From contig CAMLCW010000067.1 in assembly GCA_946478645.1 (NCBI GenBank), forward strand, positions 1 to 16,981: DNA of 16,981 nt. The letters are read 5' to 3'. This DNA comes from an uncultured Variovorax sp. (lineage in GTDB: Bacteria > Pseudomonadota > Gammaproteobacteria > Burkholderiales > Burkholderiaceae). The translations under genes were made by a program, and so were the position numbers. Positions 7,418 to 13,419 of this stretch are shown one piece after another. The notes below the pieces were generated by a model. That model was not told the DNA's origin and searched no databases. It saw only the letters and a list, made by a program, of their open reading frames with translations. Every line of letters begins with the position of its first letter. Within the stretch, counting starts at the first letter, position 1.

Positions 7418-8413
7418 CTATTGGGGTTGCAGGTTGATGGATTTTGCGATGTCGCGGTACCGGGCGGTCTCGCTTTCGAAGAACTTCTGCGCCTCGGCCA
7501 GCGACATGGGCGCCGCCGCCAGCTGCGTCTGCGCCGCGAGCTGCGAGCGCACCCCGGCATTGGCCAGGGTGGCACCGATCGCCTTGTGCAGGCGCTGCAC
7601 CACGTCTTCGGGGGTCTTGCGGGGCACCATGAAGCCGCTCCAGGTCTTGTAGTCGAAGTCCTTGAGCTCCTTGCTTTCGCTTGTCGCGGGCACGTTCTTC
7701 AGCAGTTCCGAGCGCTGCGCGCCCAGCTGCCCGATCACCTTGAGCCGGCCCTGCTCGGCCAGCGCGCCCATGGCGGCGCTGTAGACCAGCACCGCGAAGT
7801 CGACCTGGCCGCCGCCGATGTCCTGCAGCAGCGGCGCATTGCCCTTGTAGGGCGCGTGGTTGAGCTTGATGCCGGTCTGCAGCTGCGCCTTCTCGAGCAG
7901 CAGGTGGTAGAGCGAGCCGATGCCCACGCTGCCGTAGCTCAGCGGCTGCTGCGGCGACTTGCGCGCGAGCGCGATGAGCTCGTCGACGCTGTTGGCCGGC
8001 AGGTCCTTGCGCGCGACGAACACCATCACCGCGTCGGCCACCGGCGCGACCAGGCGGAAGTCTTCGGCCCTGAGCTTCACGGCCGCGTTGGCCAGCGGCG
8101 AGAGGATCACCTCGTTGGGCGAGCCCTGGAACACGTAGTAGCCGTCGGCCGGTGCCGAAAGCACCTTCTGCGCCGCGATCGCGCCGCTGGCGCCGCCGAG
8201 GTTCTCGACGATCACCTGCTGCCCCAGCGCCTGGCCGAGCGGCACGGTGAAGATGCGCGCCGTTGCATCCGACGGGCCGCCGGCAGGGTACGGCACCATC
8301 AGGCTGACGGGCTTGGCAGGGTAGGGCTGCTGCGCGAGGGTGGCAGTGCCGGTGGCCGCCAGCAGGGTGCAGGCGAGCAGGTCTCGCCTGCGCAGGAACA
8401 AGGACGTCGTCAT
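7418..8413 (-). CDS. Bug-type (TctC family) periplasmic solute-binding protein
   Basis: 331 residues. An N-terminal export signal (LRRRDLLACTLLAATGTATLAQQ) has an Arg-rich start and likely cleavage near residue 27; RRRDLL is close to a Tat motif but a Sec signal is also possible. The mature protein begins YPAKPVSLMVPYPAGGPSDATAR, the hallmark start of Bug receptors, and keeps the expected VENLGGASGAIAAQKVL segment and the PLSYGSVGIGS strand. These proteins bind carboxylates or amides in the periplasm for tripartite tricarboxylate transporters. No TctA/TctB membrane genes are in view, as is common for 'orphan' Bug genes. The start at 8413 is preceded by GGAAAG at a proper distance. It is the first gene of a two-gene unit with the M20D amidohydrolase, divergent from the LysR regulator. 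Confidence 0.9.
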   Translation of the reverse strand: MTTSLFLRRRDLLACTLLAATGTATLAQQPYPAKPVSLMVPYPAGGPSDATARIFTVPLGQALGQQVIVENLGGASGAIAAQKVLSAPADGYYVFQGSPNEVILSPLANAAVKLRAEDFRLVAPVADAVMVFVARKDLPANSVDELIALARKSPQQPLSYGSVGIGSLYHLLLEKAQLQTGIKLNHAPYKGNAPLLQDIGGGQVDFAVLVYSAAMGALAEQGRLKVIGQLGAQRSELLKNVPATSESKELKDFDYKTWSGFMVPRKTPEDVVQRLHKAIGATLANAGVRSQLAAQTQLAAAPMSLAEAQKFFESETARYRDIAKSINLQPQ

Positions 8414-8482
8414 GGGTCGCTTTCCGGGGGGTGGGGAAGAAGGGCGCCGGCGCATCGTAGGCAGGGGAAAGTGCGCAGTCCA

Positions 8483-8500
8483 ATGCATTGTTCTATGCAT
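8483..8500. promoter_or_regulatory. Inverted repeat ATGCAT-N6-ATGCAT in the Bug/LysR divergent promoter
   Basis: Two copies of the self-complementary hexamer ATGCAT (8483-8488 and 8495-8500) are separated by 6 bp, so the site is both a direct and an inverted repeat. It is by far the most AT-rich spot between the divergent genes (8414-8531). The position suits a LysR binding site controlling both directions. It does not contain a centred T-N11-A, so assignment to the regulator is inference. Confidence 0.4.
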
Positions 8501-8531
8501 TAGCATGAGTCGAACTCATTGCTCCACGCCC

Positions 8532-9416
8532 ATGACCCTGGTGCAGCTGCGCCACCTCATCTCGCTGGCCGCGACCGGCTCCTTCAGCACCTCGGCCGAG
8601 GCGCTGCACCTGACGCAGCCTGCGCTCAGCCGCAGCATCCGCGCGCTTGAGGACGAGCTGGGCCTGCCGCTGTTCGACCGGATCGGCCGCCGCAACGAGC
8701 TCACGCCGTTCGGCAAGCAGGTGCTCGAGCGGGCGCGGCAAGTGGTCTTCGATGCCGACGAGCTGCACGACAGCGGCCGCCTCGTCGGCAAGGCCGAAGG
8801 CGGCGAACTGCGCGTCGGCATGGGCTCGGGCCCCGGCGCCATGCTCATGACGCCGTTGCTGATGCGCATGGCCGAGCGCCATCCGAAGGTCCGCGTGGTG
8901 GTGGCGCGCGGCCACACCGACCTGCTGCTGCAGGCGCTGCGCGCGCGCACGCTCGACGCGCTCGTGGTGGACGCGCTCTCGCTCAGGCCGGCGCCCGACC
9001 TGGCGCTCGACACCGTGCGCGAGATGCGCGGCGTGTTCCTGTGCCGGCCCGGCCATCCGCTCGCGCGCAGGCGCCAGGGCGTTCGCTTCGCCGACGTGCA
9101 GCGCTACCCCATCGCCTCGACACCGCTCAGCGACCAGGTGGCGGCGGCGCTGGTCGAGGCCTACGGGCCGGAGGCGCATCCGTCGGCCTGCGTCACCTTG
9201 CAATGCGAGGAGCTCCACAGCCTGGTCGAGGTGGCGCGCAACAGCGACGCCGTGCTGCTCGCCATCCGCGCCGCTGCGCCCGAACTGCGCGAGCTCGACA
9301 TGCGGCCCGCGCTCTCGCGCGTGGCGCGCTTCGCGGTGGTGACGCTCGCGCGGCGTACCGAAGCACCGGCCCTGCCGATCCTGCGCGCGCTGGCCGACGA
9401 ACTGCTGCGCGACTGA
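8532..9416 (+). CDS. LysR-family transcriptional regulator
   Basis: 294 residues. The N-terminal winged helix-turn-helix is textbook: LVQLRHLISLAATGSFSTSAEALHLTQ-type helices, then PALSRSIRALEDELGLPLFDRIGR and LTPFGKQVLERA (residues 3-65). The rest is the periplasmic-binding-like effector domain (about 90-290). The start at 8532 puts the HTH at the family's usual distance from Met1. An in-frame ATG at 8505 would add nine residues and has a TATGCA hexamer 5 nt upstream, so it remains possible. It is transcribed divergently from the Bug receptor/amidohydrolase pair, the usual arrangement for a LysR activator that senses the pathway's substrate. The inducer is unknown. Confidence 0.9.
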   Translation: MTLVQLRHLISLAATGSFSTSAEALHLTQPALSRSIRALEDELGLPLFDRIGRRNELTPFGKQVLERARQVVFDADELHDSGRLVGKAEGGELRVGMGSGPGAMLMTPLLMRMAERHPKVRVVVARGHTDLLLQALRARTLDALVVDALSLRPAPDLALDTVREMRGVFLCRPGHPLARRRQGVRFADVQRYPIASTPLSDQVAAALVEAYGPEAHPSACVTLQCEELHSLVEVARNSDAVLLAIRAAAPELRELDMRPALSRVARFAVVTLARRTEAPALPILRALADELLRD

Positions 9417-9475
9417 AGCACAGGCTCTCATGCAACGCCCCGGCCCCTGGCCGCGTGCGGACACCTTGTGCGAGC

Positions 9476-9481
9476 AATAAT
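9476..9481 (+). promoter_or_regulatory. -10-like hexamer AATAAT before tldD
   Basis: AATAAT ends 6 nt before the tldD ATG in an otherwise GC-rich stretch. No ribosome-binding site is present between it and the start, again suggesting a leaderless or very short-leader transcript. No -35 match is evident. Confidence 0.35.
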
Positions 9482-9487
9482 CAGCCA

Positions 9488-10948
9488 ATGATCTCCCGCG
9501 AACCCACCATCGAGCGCCTCGCCACGGCGCAGCAGCTTCTCCTCACGCCGTTCGGCCTCGACGAATCGCACCTGGGCAAGGCCCTGGCGGAGATCACCGC
9601 GCACCGCGTGGACGATGCCGACCTGTACTTCCAGTACACGCGCAGCGAAGGCTGGAGCCTCGAGGAGGGCATCGTCAAGACCGGCAGCTTCAGCATCGAC
9701 CAGGGCGTCGGCGTGCGTGCGGTCAGCGGCGAGAAGACGGCTTTTGCCTATTCGGACGACATTTCCGAGGCGTCGCTGCTCGATGCGGCGCGCACCGTGC
9801 GGTCGATTTCGTCGGCCGGCCGCAGCGCCCGCGTCAAGACCGCGGCCCGCAAGATCGCCCCGAGCCGGTCGCTCTATGGCGGCATCGACCCCATCGCCAC
9901 GCTCGACAGCACGGCCAAGGTGCAGCTGCTCGAAAAGGCCGAGAAGCTCGCACGCTCGCGCGATCCGCGTGTGGCCCAGGTCATGGCCGGCCTCGCGAGC
10001 GAATACGACGTGGTGCTCGTGGCGCGCGCCGACGGCACGCTCGCAGCCGACGTGCGGCCCCTGGTGCGCCTGTCGGTCACGGTGATCGCCGAGCAGAACG
10101 GCCGCCGCGAAATGGGCTCGGGCGGTGGCGGCGGGCGCTTCGGCCTGGCCTACTTCGACGACGCGAAGATCGCGGAATATGTCGACCAGGCCGTGAAGGC
10201 CGCGCTGACCAACCTCGACGCACGTCCGGCGCCCGCCGGCGAGCTGACGGTGGTGCTCGGTTCGGGCTGGCCAGGCATCCTGCTGCACGAGGCCATCGGC
10301 CACGGCCTGGAGGGCGACTTCAACCGCAAGGGCTCGAGCGCGTTCTCGGGCCGCATCGGCCAGCGCGTCGCGGCCAAGGGCGTGACCGTGCTCGACGACG
10401 GCACCATCGCCGACCGCCGCGGCTCGCTCAACGTCGACGACGAGGGCCATGCCAGCCAGCGCAACGTGCTGATCGAAGACGGCATCCTCAAGGGCTACAT
10501 CCAGGATTCGCTCAACGCGCGCCTCATGAAGGTCAAGCCCACGGGCAACGGCCGCCGCGAGAGCTATGCCCACGTGCCGATGCCGCGCATGACCAACACC
10601 TACATGCTCGGCGGCGACAAGGACCCGAAGGAGATCGTCGCCAGCATCAAGAAGGGCCTCTACGCCACCAACTTCGGCGGCGGCCAGGTCGACATCACGA
10701 GCGGCAAGTTCGTCTTCTCGGCGAGCGAGGCCTACTGGGTCGAGAACGGCAAGATCCAGTACCCGGTCAAGGGCGCGACCATCGTCGGCAACGGACCCGA
10801 CGCACTCACCCGCGTGACGATGATCGGCAACGACATGGCGCTCGACTCGGGCGTGGGCACCTGCGGCAAGGAAGGCCAGAGCGTGCCCGTCGGCGTCGGG
10901 CAGCCAACGCTGCGCATCGACGGCCTGACGGTCGGCGGAACGGCGTAG
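9488..10948 (+). CDS. tldD: TldD metalloprotease
   Basis: 486 residues, close to E. coli TldD (481). TldD pairs with TldE/PmbA to form a heterodimeric cytoplasmic protease that degrades unfolded peptides and matures microcin B17 and the antitoxin CcdA. The zinc motif HEAIGH is at 267-272 (HExxxH) and the third ligand Cys459 lies in GTCGKEGQSVPVGVGQPTLRI; both are full matches, and only TldD, not TldE, carries this metal site. Other conserved parts are GAYSDDISEAS-like FAYSDDISEASLL, GSGGGGGRFG and GHASQRNVLIEDG. The ATG at 9488 is the only start matching the family's N-terminus. The partner tldE is not in the window. It is followed 74 bp later by the lipoprotein gene. Confidence 0.95.
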   Translation: MISREPTIERLATAQQLLLTPFGLDESHLGKALAEITAHRVDDADLYFQYTRSEGWSLEEGIVKTGSFSIDQGVGVRAVSGEKTAFAYSDDISEASLLDAARTVRSISSAGRSARVKTAARKIAPSRSLYGGIDPIATLDSTAKVQLLEKAEKLARSRDPRVAQVMAGLASEYDVVLVARADGTLAADVRPLVRLSVTVIAEQNGRREMGSGGGGGRFGLAYFDDAKIAEYVDQAVKAALTNLDARPAPAGELTVVLGSGWPGILLHEAIGHGLEGDFNRKGSSAFSGRIGQRVAAKGVTVLDDGTIADRRGSLNVDDEGHASQRNVLIEDGILKGYIQDSLNARLMKVKPTGNGRRESYAHVPMPRMTNTYMLGGDKDPKEIVASIKKGLYATNFGGGQVDITSGKFVFSASEAYWVENGKIQYPVKGATIVGNGPDALTRVTMIGNDMALDSGVGTCGKEGQSVPVGVGQPTLRIDGLTVGGTA

Positions 10949-11008
10949 AACTTTCGACCCCTGCTAATTTTTGATTGCAATTGTTAAGCTCCGGCACTTT
11001 TGGTGACT

Positions 11009-11016
11009 GAAGGAGC
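11009..11016 (+). promoter_or_regulatory. Strong Shine-Dalgarno site of the lipoprotein gene
   Basis: GAAGGAGC lies 6 nt before the ATG at 11023. The AT-rich stretch 10961-10987 just upstream, ending in ATTGCAATTGTTAAG, probably contains this gene's promoter, though I could not place a clean -35/-10 pair. Confidence 0.6.
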
Positions 11017-11022
11017 TTTTCG

Positions 11023-11553
11023 ATGACGATCAGGATCAATTCGTCCGCGGCGCTGTGGGCCGCGGCTGCCGCAGTGGCGATGGCGACGGCGGGTTGCGCC
11101 TCGCGCGGCGGCGCTTCGGCCGAGAGCCAGGCTGCGGCGCCTGCGGCCGCGCCTTCGGCGGCGCGCGGCGGTGCCAAGGCCGGCATGGATGCGCGCGGCA
11201 ACGTGGTCGACTCCTCCAAGGTCGAGGCCGGCAGCGGCCGCACGGTCAAGGGGCTGAACGGCTACGAAGGCGAGATCACCGGCAATCCGGCGCGCAACAG
11301 CAAGTTCGCGCGCCTGCAGATCGGCATGAGCGCCAAGCAGGTCACCGACCTTGCCGGCCCGCCGACCGACCAGGGTGCGTACGTCACGGGCAAGGCCTTC
11401 ATCCCGTTCTATTTCGGCAGCGACCGCCACCGTTACGAGATGACCTACAAGGGCCAGGGCCGCCTGATCTTCGCGGGCGGGGGCATGGGCGACTACTCGG
11501 GCGGCAACCTGATCTGGATCATCCACAACGCCAACGAATCGGGTTATCGCTGA
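11023..11553 (+). CDS. BamE/SmpA-OmlA-like lipoprotein, uncharacterised
   Basis: 176 residues. A signal peptide (1-24) ends in a lipobox, MATAGC, with the lipidated Cys at 25 and Ala at +2, so the protein should be sorted to the outer membrane. Residues 26-52 are a low-complexity Ala/Pro/Ser linker. From about 94 the pattern FARLQIGMSAKQVTDLAGPPTDQG recalls the 'IxxGMtxxqVxxllGxP' repeat of the SmpA/OmlA (BamE) fold, followed by beta strands (YEMTYKGQGRLIFAG). It is longer than BamE and differs after the motif, so it is probably a family relative, not BamE itself. A strong ribosome site precedes the start, and an intrinsic terminator follows 10 bp after the stop, so this is a single-gene or 3'-terminal unit. 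Function is not known. Confidence 0.8.
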   Translation: MTIRINSSAALWAAAAAVAMATAGCASRGGASAESQAAAPAAAPSAARGGAKAGMDARGNVVDSSKVEAGSGRTVKGLNGYEGEITGNPARNSKFARLQIGMSAKQVTDLAGPPTDQGAYVTGKAFIPFYFGSDRHRYEMTYKGQGRLIFAGGGMGDYSGGNLIWIIHNANESGYR

Positions 11554-11562
11554 TCCTTTCGC

Positions 11563-11591
11563 AGCCGGTCGATGCGCCGGCTTCTGTTTTT
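11563..11591 (+). terminator. Intrinsic terminator after the lipoprotein gene
   Basis: AGCCGG (11563-11568) pairs with CCGGCT (11577-11582) around an 8-nt loop, followed by TCTGTTTTT. It lies 9 bp after the stop codon and insulates the lipoprotein gene from the aro leader that begins about 10 bp later. Confidence 0.7.
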
Positions 11592-11597
11592 CCGTGC

Positions 11598-11603
11598 TAC
11601 ATT
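11598..11603 (+). promoter_or_regulatory. -10-like TACATT before the aro leader peptide
   Basis: TACATT ends 8 nt before the leader ORF ATG (11612). It is a reasonable -10 box, would place the transcript start at about 11610, and matches the near-leaderless pattern elsewhere in the window. No good -35 is visible; the 17-bp-distant hexamer falls inside the preceding terminator stem. Confidence 0.4.
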
Positions 11604-11611
11604 CCGCCCCT

Positions 11612-11686
11612 ATGTCCGCCGTCCGCGCTTATTTCTTTGCCTACTTTTGGTTCCCGGGTTCCGGCGGACGAGAGGCGAGCGCGTAA
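11612..11686 (+). CDS. Aromatic-rich leader peptide of the DAHP synthase gene
   Basis: A 24-residue ORF (ATG 11612, TAA 11684-11686). Residues 7-14 read YFFAYFWF: four Phe, two Tyr and one Trp in eight codons. Three of these use AT-ending codons (TAT, TTT, TTT) that are unusual in this GC-rich DNA. The peptide is followed by an alternative terminator/antiterminator and then by an aroG-type gene, so it fits a leader peptide whose translation speed reports charged tRNA-Phe, -Tyr and -Trp. The ribosome site is weak or absent; an in-frame GTG at 11594 is the only alternative upstream start. Too short for ordinary gene finders. Role is inferred from architecture, but the match to the established trp/phe attenuator model is close. 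Confidence 0.85.
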   Translation: MSAVRAYFFAYFWFPGSGGREASA

Positions 11687-11744
11687 AACGCAAACGAACA
11701 CCCTCCAAAACCGCCGGTGCCTCCAAGGCCCCGGCGGTTTTTTT
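11614..11744 (+). promoter_or_regulatory. Transcription attenuator: competing 1:2, 2:3 and 3:4 pairings
   Basis: Segment 1 GTCCGCCG (11614-11621) pairs perfectly with segment 2 CGGCGGAC (11662-11669). Segment 2 extended (11657-11667) pairs with segment 3 (11711-11721): seven GC pairs, one U-U mismatch, a G-U and two more GC pairs. Segment 3 is also the 5' arm of the terminator (3:4). A ribosome stalled on the aromatic codons (11630-11653) would block or melt 1:2 and free segment 2 to hold segment 3, so the terminator fails and aroG is transcribed. A ribosome reaching the stop at 11684 sits on or next to segment 2 and the terminator forms. Pairings are read directly from the sequence; the mechanism is inference from trp/phe/his operons. 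Confidence 0.85.
11707..11744 (+). terminator. Attenuator terminator hairpin before aroG
   Basis: AAAACCGCCGG (11707-11717) pairs with CCGGCGGTTTT (11731-11741); within the loop GCC (11719-11721) and GGC (11727-11729) pair further around TCCAA, leaving one T-C mismatch. Seven consecutive T follow the GC stem (11738-11744). It lies 33 bp upstream of the aroG start codon, and between a leader ORF and its gene, so it acts on read-through into aroG. Confidence 0.92.
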
Positions 11745-11766
11745 ATGCCCTGAAGATTTTCACAAC

Positions 11767-11772
11767 AAGGAA
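11767..11772 (+). promoter_or_regulatory. Shine-Dalgarno site of aroG
   Basis: AAGGAA lies 5 nt before the ATG at 11778, after the terminator hairpin. It is one of the clearer ribosome sites in the window, as expected for a gene with a long leader RNA. Confidence 0.6.
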
Positions 11773-11777
11773 CCACC

Positions 11778-12896
11778 ATGAGCACGAACACTGCCCCGGC
11801 CAGCGACAGCTGGTATGCGAACGTCGAAAAGACCAGCAAGACCGACGACGAACGCATCAAGGACATCAACGTGCTGCCCCCTCCCGAACATCTGATCCGC
11901 TTCTTCCCGATACGCGGCACGCCGGTCGAAACCCTGATCGACGACACGCGCCGCAACATCCACAACATCATGGCGGGCAAGGACGATCGGCTGCTGGTGA
12001 TCATGGGGCCCTGTTCGATCCATGACCCGGCCGCCGCGCTCGACTACGCGCGCCGCCTCAAGCAAGAGCGCGAGAAGTACGCCGATTCGCTCGAGATCGT
12101 GATGCGCGTGTACTTCGAGAAGCCGCGCACCACCGTCGGCTGGAAGGGCCTGATCAACGATCCGTACCTCGACGAAAGCTACCGCATCGACGAGGGCCTG
12201 CGCATCGCGCGCCAGCTGCTCATCGACATCAACCGCCTCGGCCTGCCCGCGGGCAGCGAGTTCCTCGACGTGATCTCGCCGCAGTACATCGGCGACCTCA
12301 TCGCCTGGGGCGCCATCGGTGCGCGCACCACCGAGAGCCAGGTGCACCGCGAGCTGGCCTCGGGGTTGTCGGCGCCGATCGGCTTCAAGAACGGCACCGA
12401 CGGCAACATCCGCATCGCCACCGACGCGATCCAGGCGGCCGCGCGCGGCCACCACTTCCTGTCGGTGCACAAGAACGGCCAGGTGGCGATCGTGCAGACC
12501 AACGGCAACCGCGACTGCCATGTGATCCTGCGCGGCGGCAAGGCGCCCAACTACGACGCCGCGAGCGTCGCGGCGGCCTGCAAGGACCTCGAGGCCGCCA
12601 AGCTGCCGCCCACCCTGATGGTCGACTGCAGCCACGCCAACAGCTCCAAGCAGCATCAGAAGCAGGTCGAGGTGGCGAAGGACATCGCCGCGCAGATCGC
12701 CGGCGGCTCGAAGTGCGTCTTCGGCGTGATGGTCGAGAGCCATCTGCAGCCCGGCGCGCAGAAGTTCACGCCGGGCAAGGACCAGATCGCCGGCCTCGAA
12801 TACGGCCAGAGCATCACCGACGCGTGCCTGGGCTGGGACGACTCGGTGCAGGTGCTCGAGACGCTCTCGCGCGCCGTCAAGCAGCGCCGCGGCTAG
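11778..12896 (+). CDS. aroG: 3-deoxy-7-phosphoheptulonate (DAHP) synthase, class I-alpha
   Basis: 372 residues. The enzyme condenses phosphoenolpyruvate and erythrose 4-phosphate in the first step of the shikimate pathway to Phe, Tyr and Trp (cytoplasm, metal-dependent). Signature blocks are all present: MGPCSIHDP with metal ligand Cys79, EKPRTTVGWKGLINDP, GAIGARTTESQVHRELASGLS, GFKNGTDGN, LRGGKAPNY, VDCSHANSSK and FGVMVESHL. Length and the N-terminal extension before INVLPPPEHL fit the E. coli AroF/G/H group, whose N-terminus carries part of the allosteric site. Which amino acid feeds back on the enzyme cannot be told here; the leader peptide, rich in Phe with Tyr and Trp, hints at control by all three at the transcript level. 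The gene symbol is by family, not proven orthology. Its stop is 7 bp from that of the convergent cupin gene. Confidence 0.93.
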   Translation: MSTNTAPASDSWYANVEKTSKTDDERIKDINVLPPPEHLIRFFPIRGTPVETLIDDTRRNIHNIMAGKDDRLLVIMGPCSIHDPAAALDYARRLKQEREKYADSLEIVMRVYFEKPRTTVGWKGLINDPYLDESYRIDEGLRIARQLLIDINRLGLPAGSEFLDVISPQYIGDLIAWGAIGARTTESQVHRELASGLSAPIGFKNGTDGNIRIATDAIQAAARGHHFLSVHKNGQVAIVQTNGNRDCHVILRGGKAPNYDAASVAAACKDLEAAKLPPTLMVDCSHANSSKQHQKQVEVAKDIAAQIAGGSKCVFGVMVESHLQPGAQKFTPGKDQIAGLEYGQSITDACLGWDDSVQVLETLSRAVKQRRG

Positions 12897-12903
12897 TCGC
12901 TCG

Positions 12904-13410
12904 TCAGATCAGCGCCGCGAGTTCGGGCCAGTGGTGGCGCATCGCGGCGGCCTCGTCGCCGTCGGGCGCCATCAACGAGAAGTCGGCGAAATCGAAGCCC
13001 GGGCCGACCATGCAGGCAACCAGCGCGTAGTCGCCCGACGAATGGCTTTCGATCGGCCGCGCGGCCTGCCACTGGCCCGCGGGCACCACGTGCTGGGGCC
13101 GCGTGCCGTGCACGTCGACCGGCCCCAGCCGCACGTGCGCCGGCGCGGTGCGCAGCGCGGCGTCGCAGGTCCATAGCGCCAATGGCACGCCCTCGAGATG
13201 CACCCAGACTTCATCGGACAGCACGCGGTGCCAGCGTGAATGCTGGCCGGCCTCGAGCAGGAAATAGATGCTGGTGAGCGCACCGCGGGGCGTGCGGCCA
13301 TCGGCAGGGCTCACCTGCGCGGCCGAACGGAACACCTCGCGGTACCAGCCGCCCTCGGGATGGGGCTGCAGGCTCAGCGTGTCGATCAGTTGGGTGGCGC
13401 GCGTGGCCAT
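12904..13410 (-). CDS. Cupin_5 family protein (DUF985 type)
   Basis: 168 residues. The N-terminus LIDTLSLQPHPEGGWYREVFRS carries the family mark HPEGGWYRE. The cupin core follows: SIYFLLEAGQHSRWHRVLSDEVWVHLEGVPLAL (two His, one Glu) and, later, the second motif region TRPQHVVPAGQWQAA, with GDYALVACMVGPGFDFADF near the end. Related proteins (for example yeast Yml079w) form a beta-barrel dimer and may bind a sugar-nucleotide-like or plant-signal-like ligand; catalytic function is unknown. It starts 9 bp after the mpl stop on the same strand, so it is probably cotranscribed with mpl. This link with peptidoglycan recycling is suggestive but not evidence of function. Confidence 0.87.
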   Translation of the reverse strand: MATRATQLIDTLSLQPHPEGGWYREVFRSAAQVSPADGRTPRGALTSIYFLLEAGQHSRWHRVLSDEVWVHLEGVPLALWTCDAALRTAPAHVRLGPVDVHGTRPQHVVPAGQWQAARPIESHSSGDYALVACMVGPGFDFADFSLMAPDGDEAAAMRHHWPELAALI

Positions 13411-13419
13411 GGTGGATCC

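Noticed and set aside
7421..8503. A 360-codon plus-strand frame opposite the Bug receptor gene
   Set aside because: A mirror of a clearly coding receptor gene with no protein family signature.
11572..11781. A 69-codon frame (start 11572) covering the aro leader region
   Set aside because: It begins inside the lipoprotein terminator and reads the attenuator in a frame rich in Arg/Leu; the 11612 frame with aromatic codons explains the region better.
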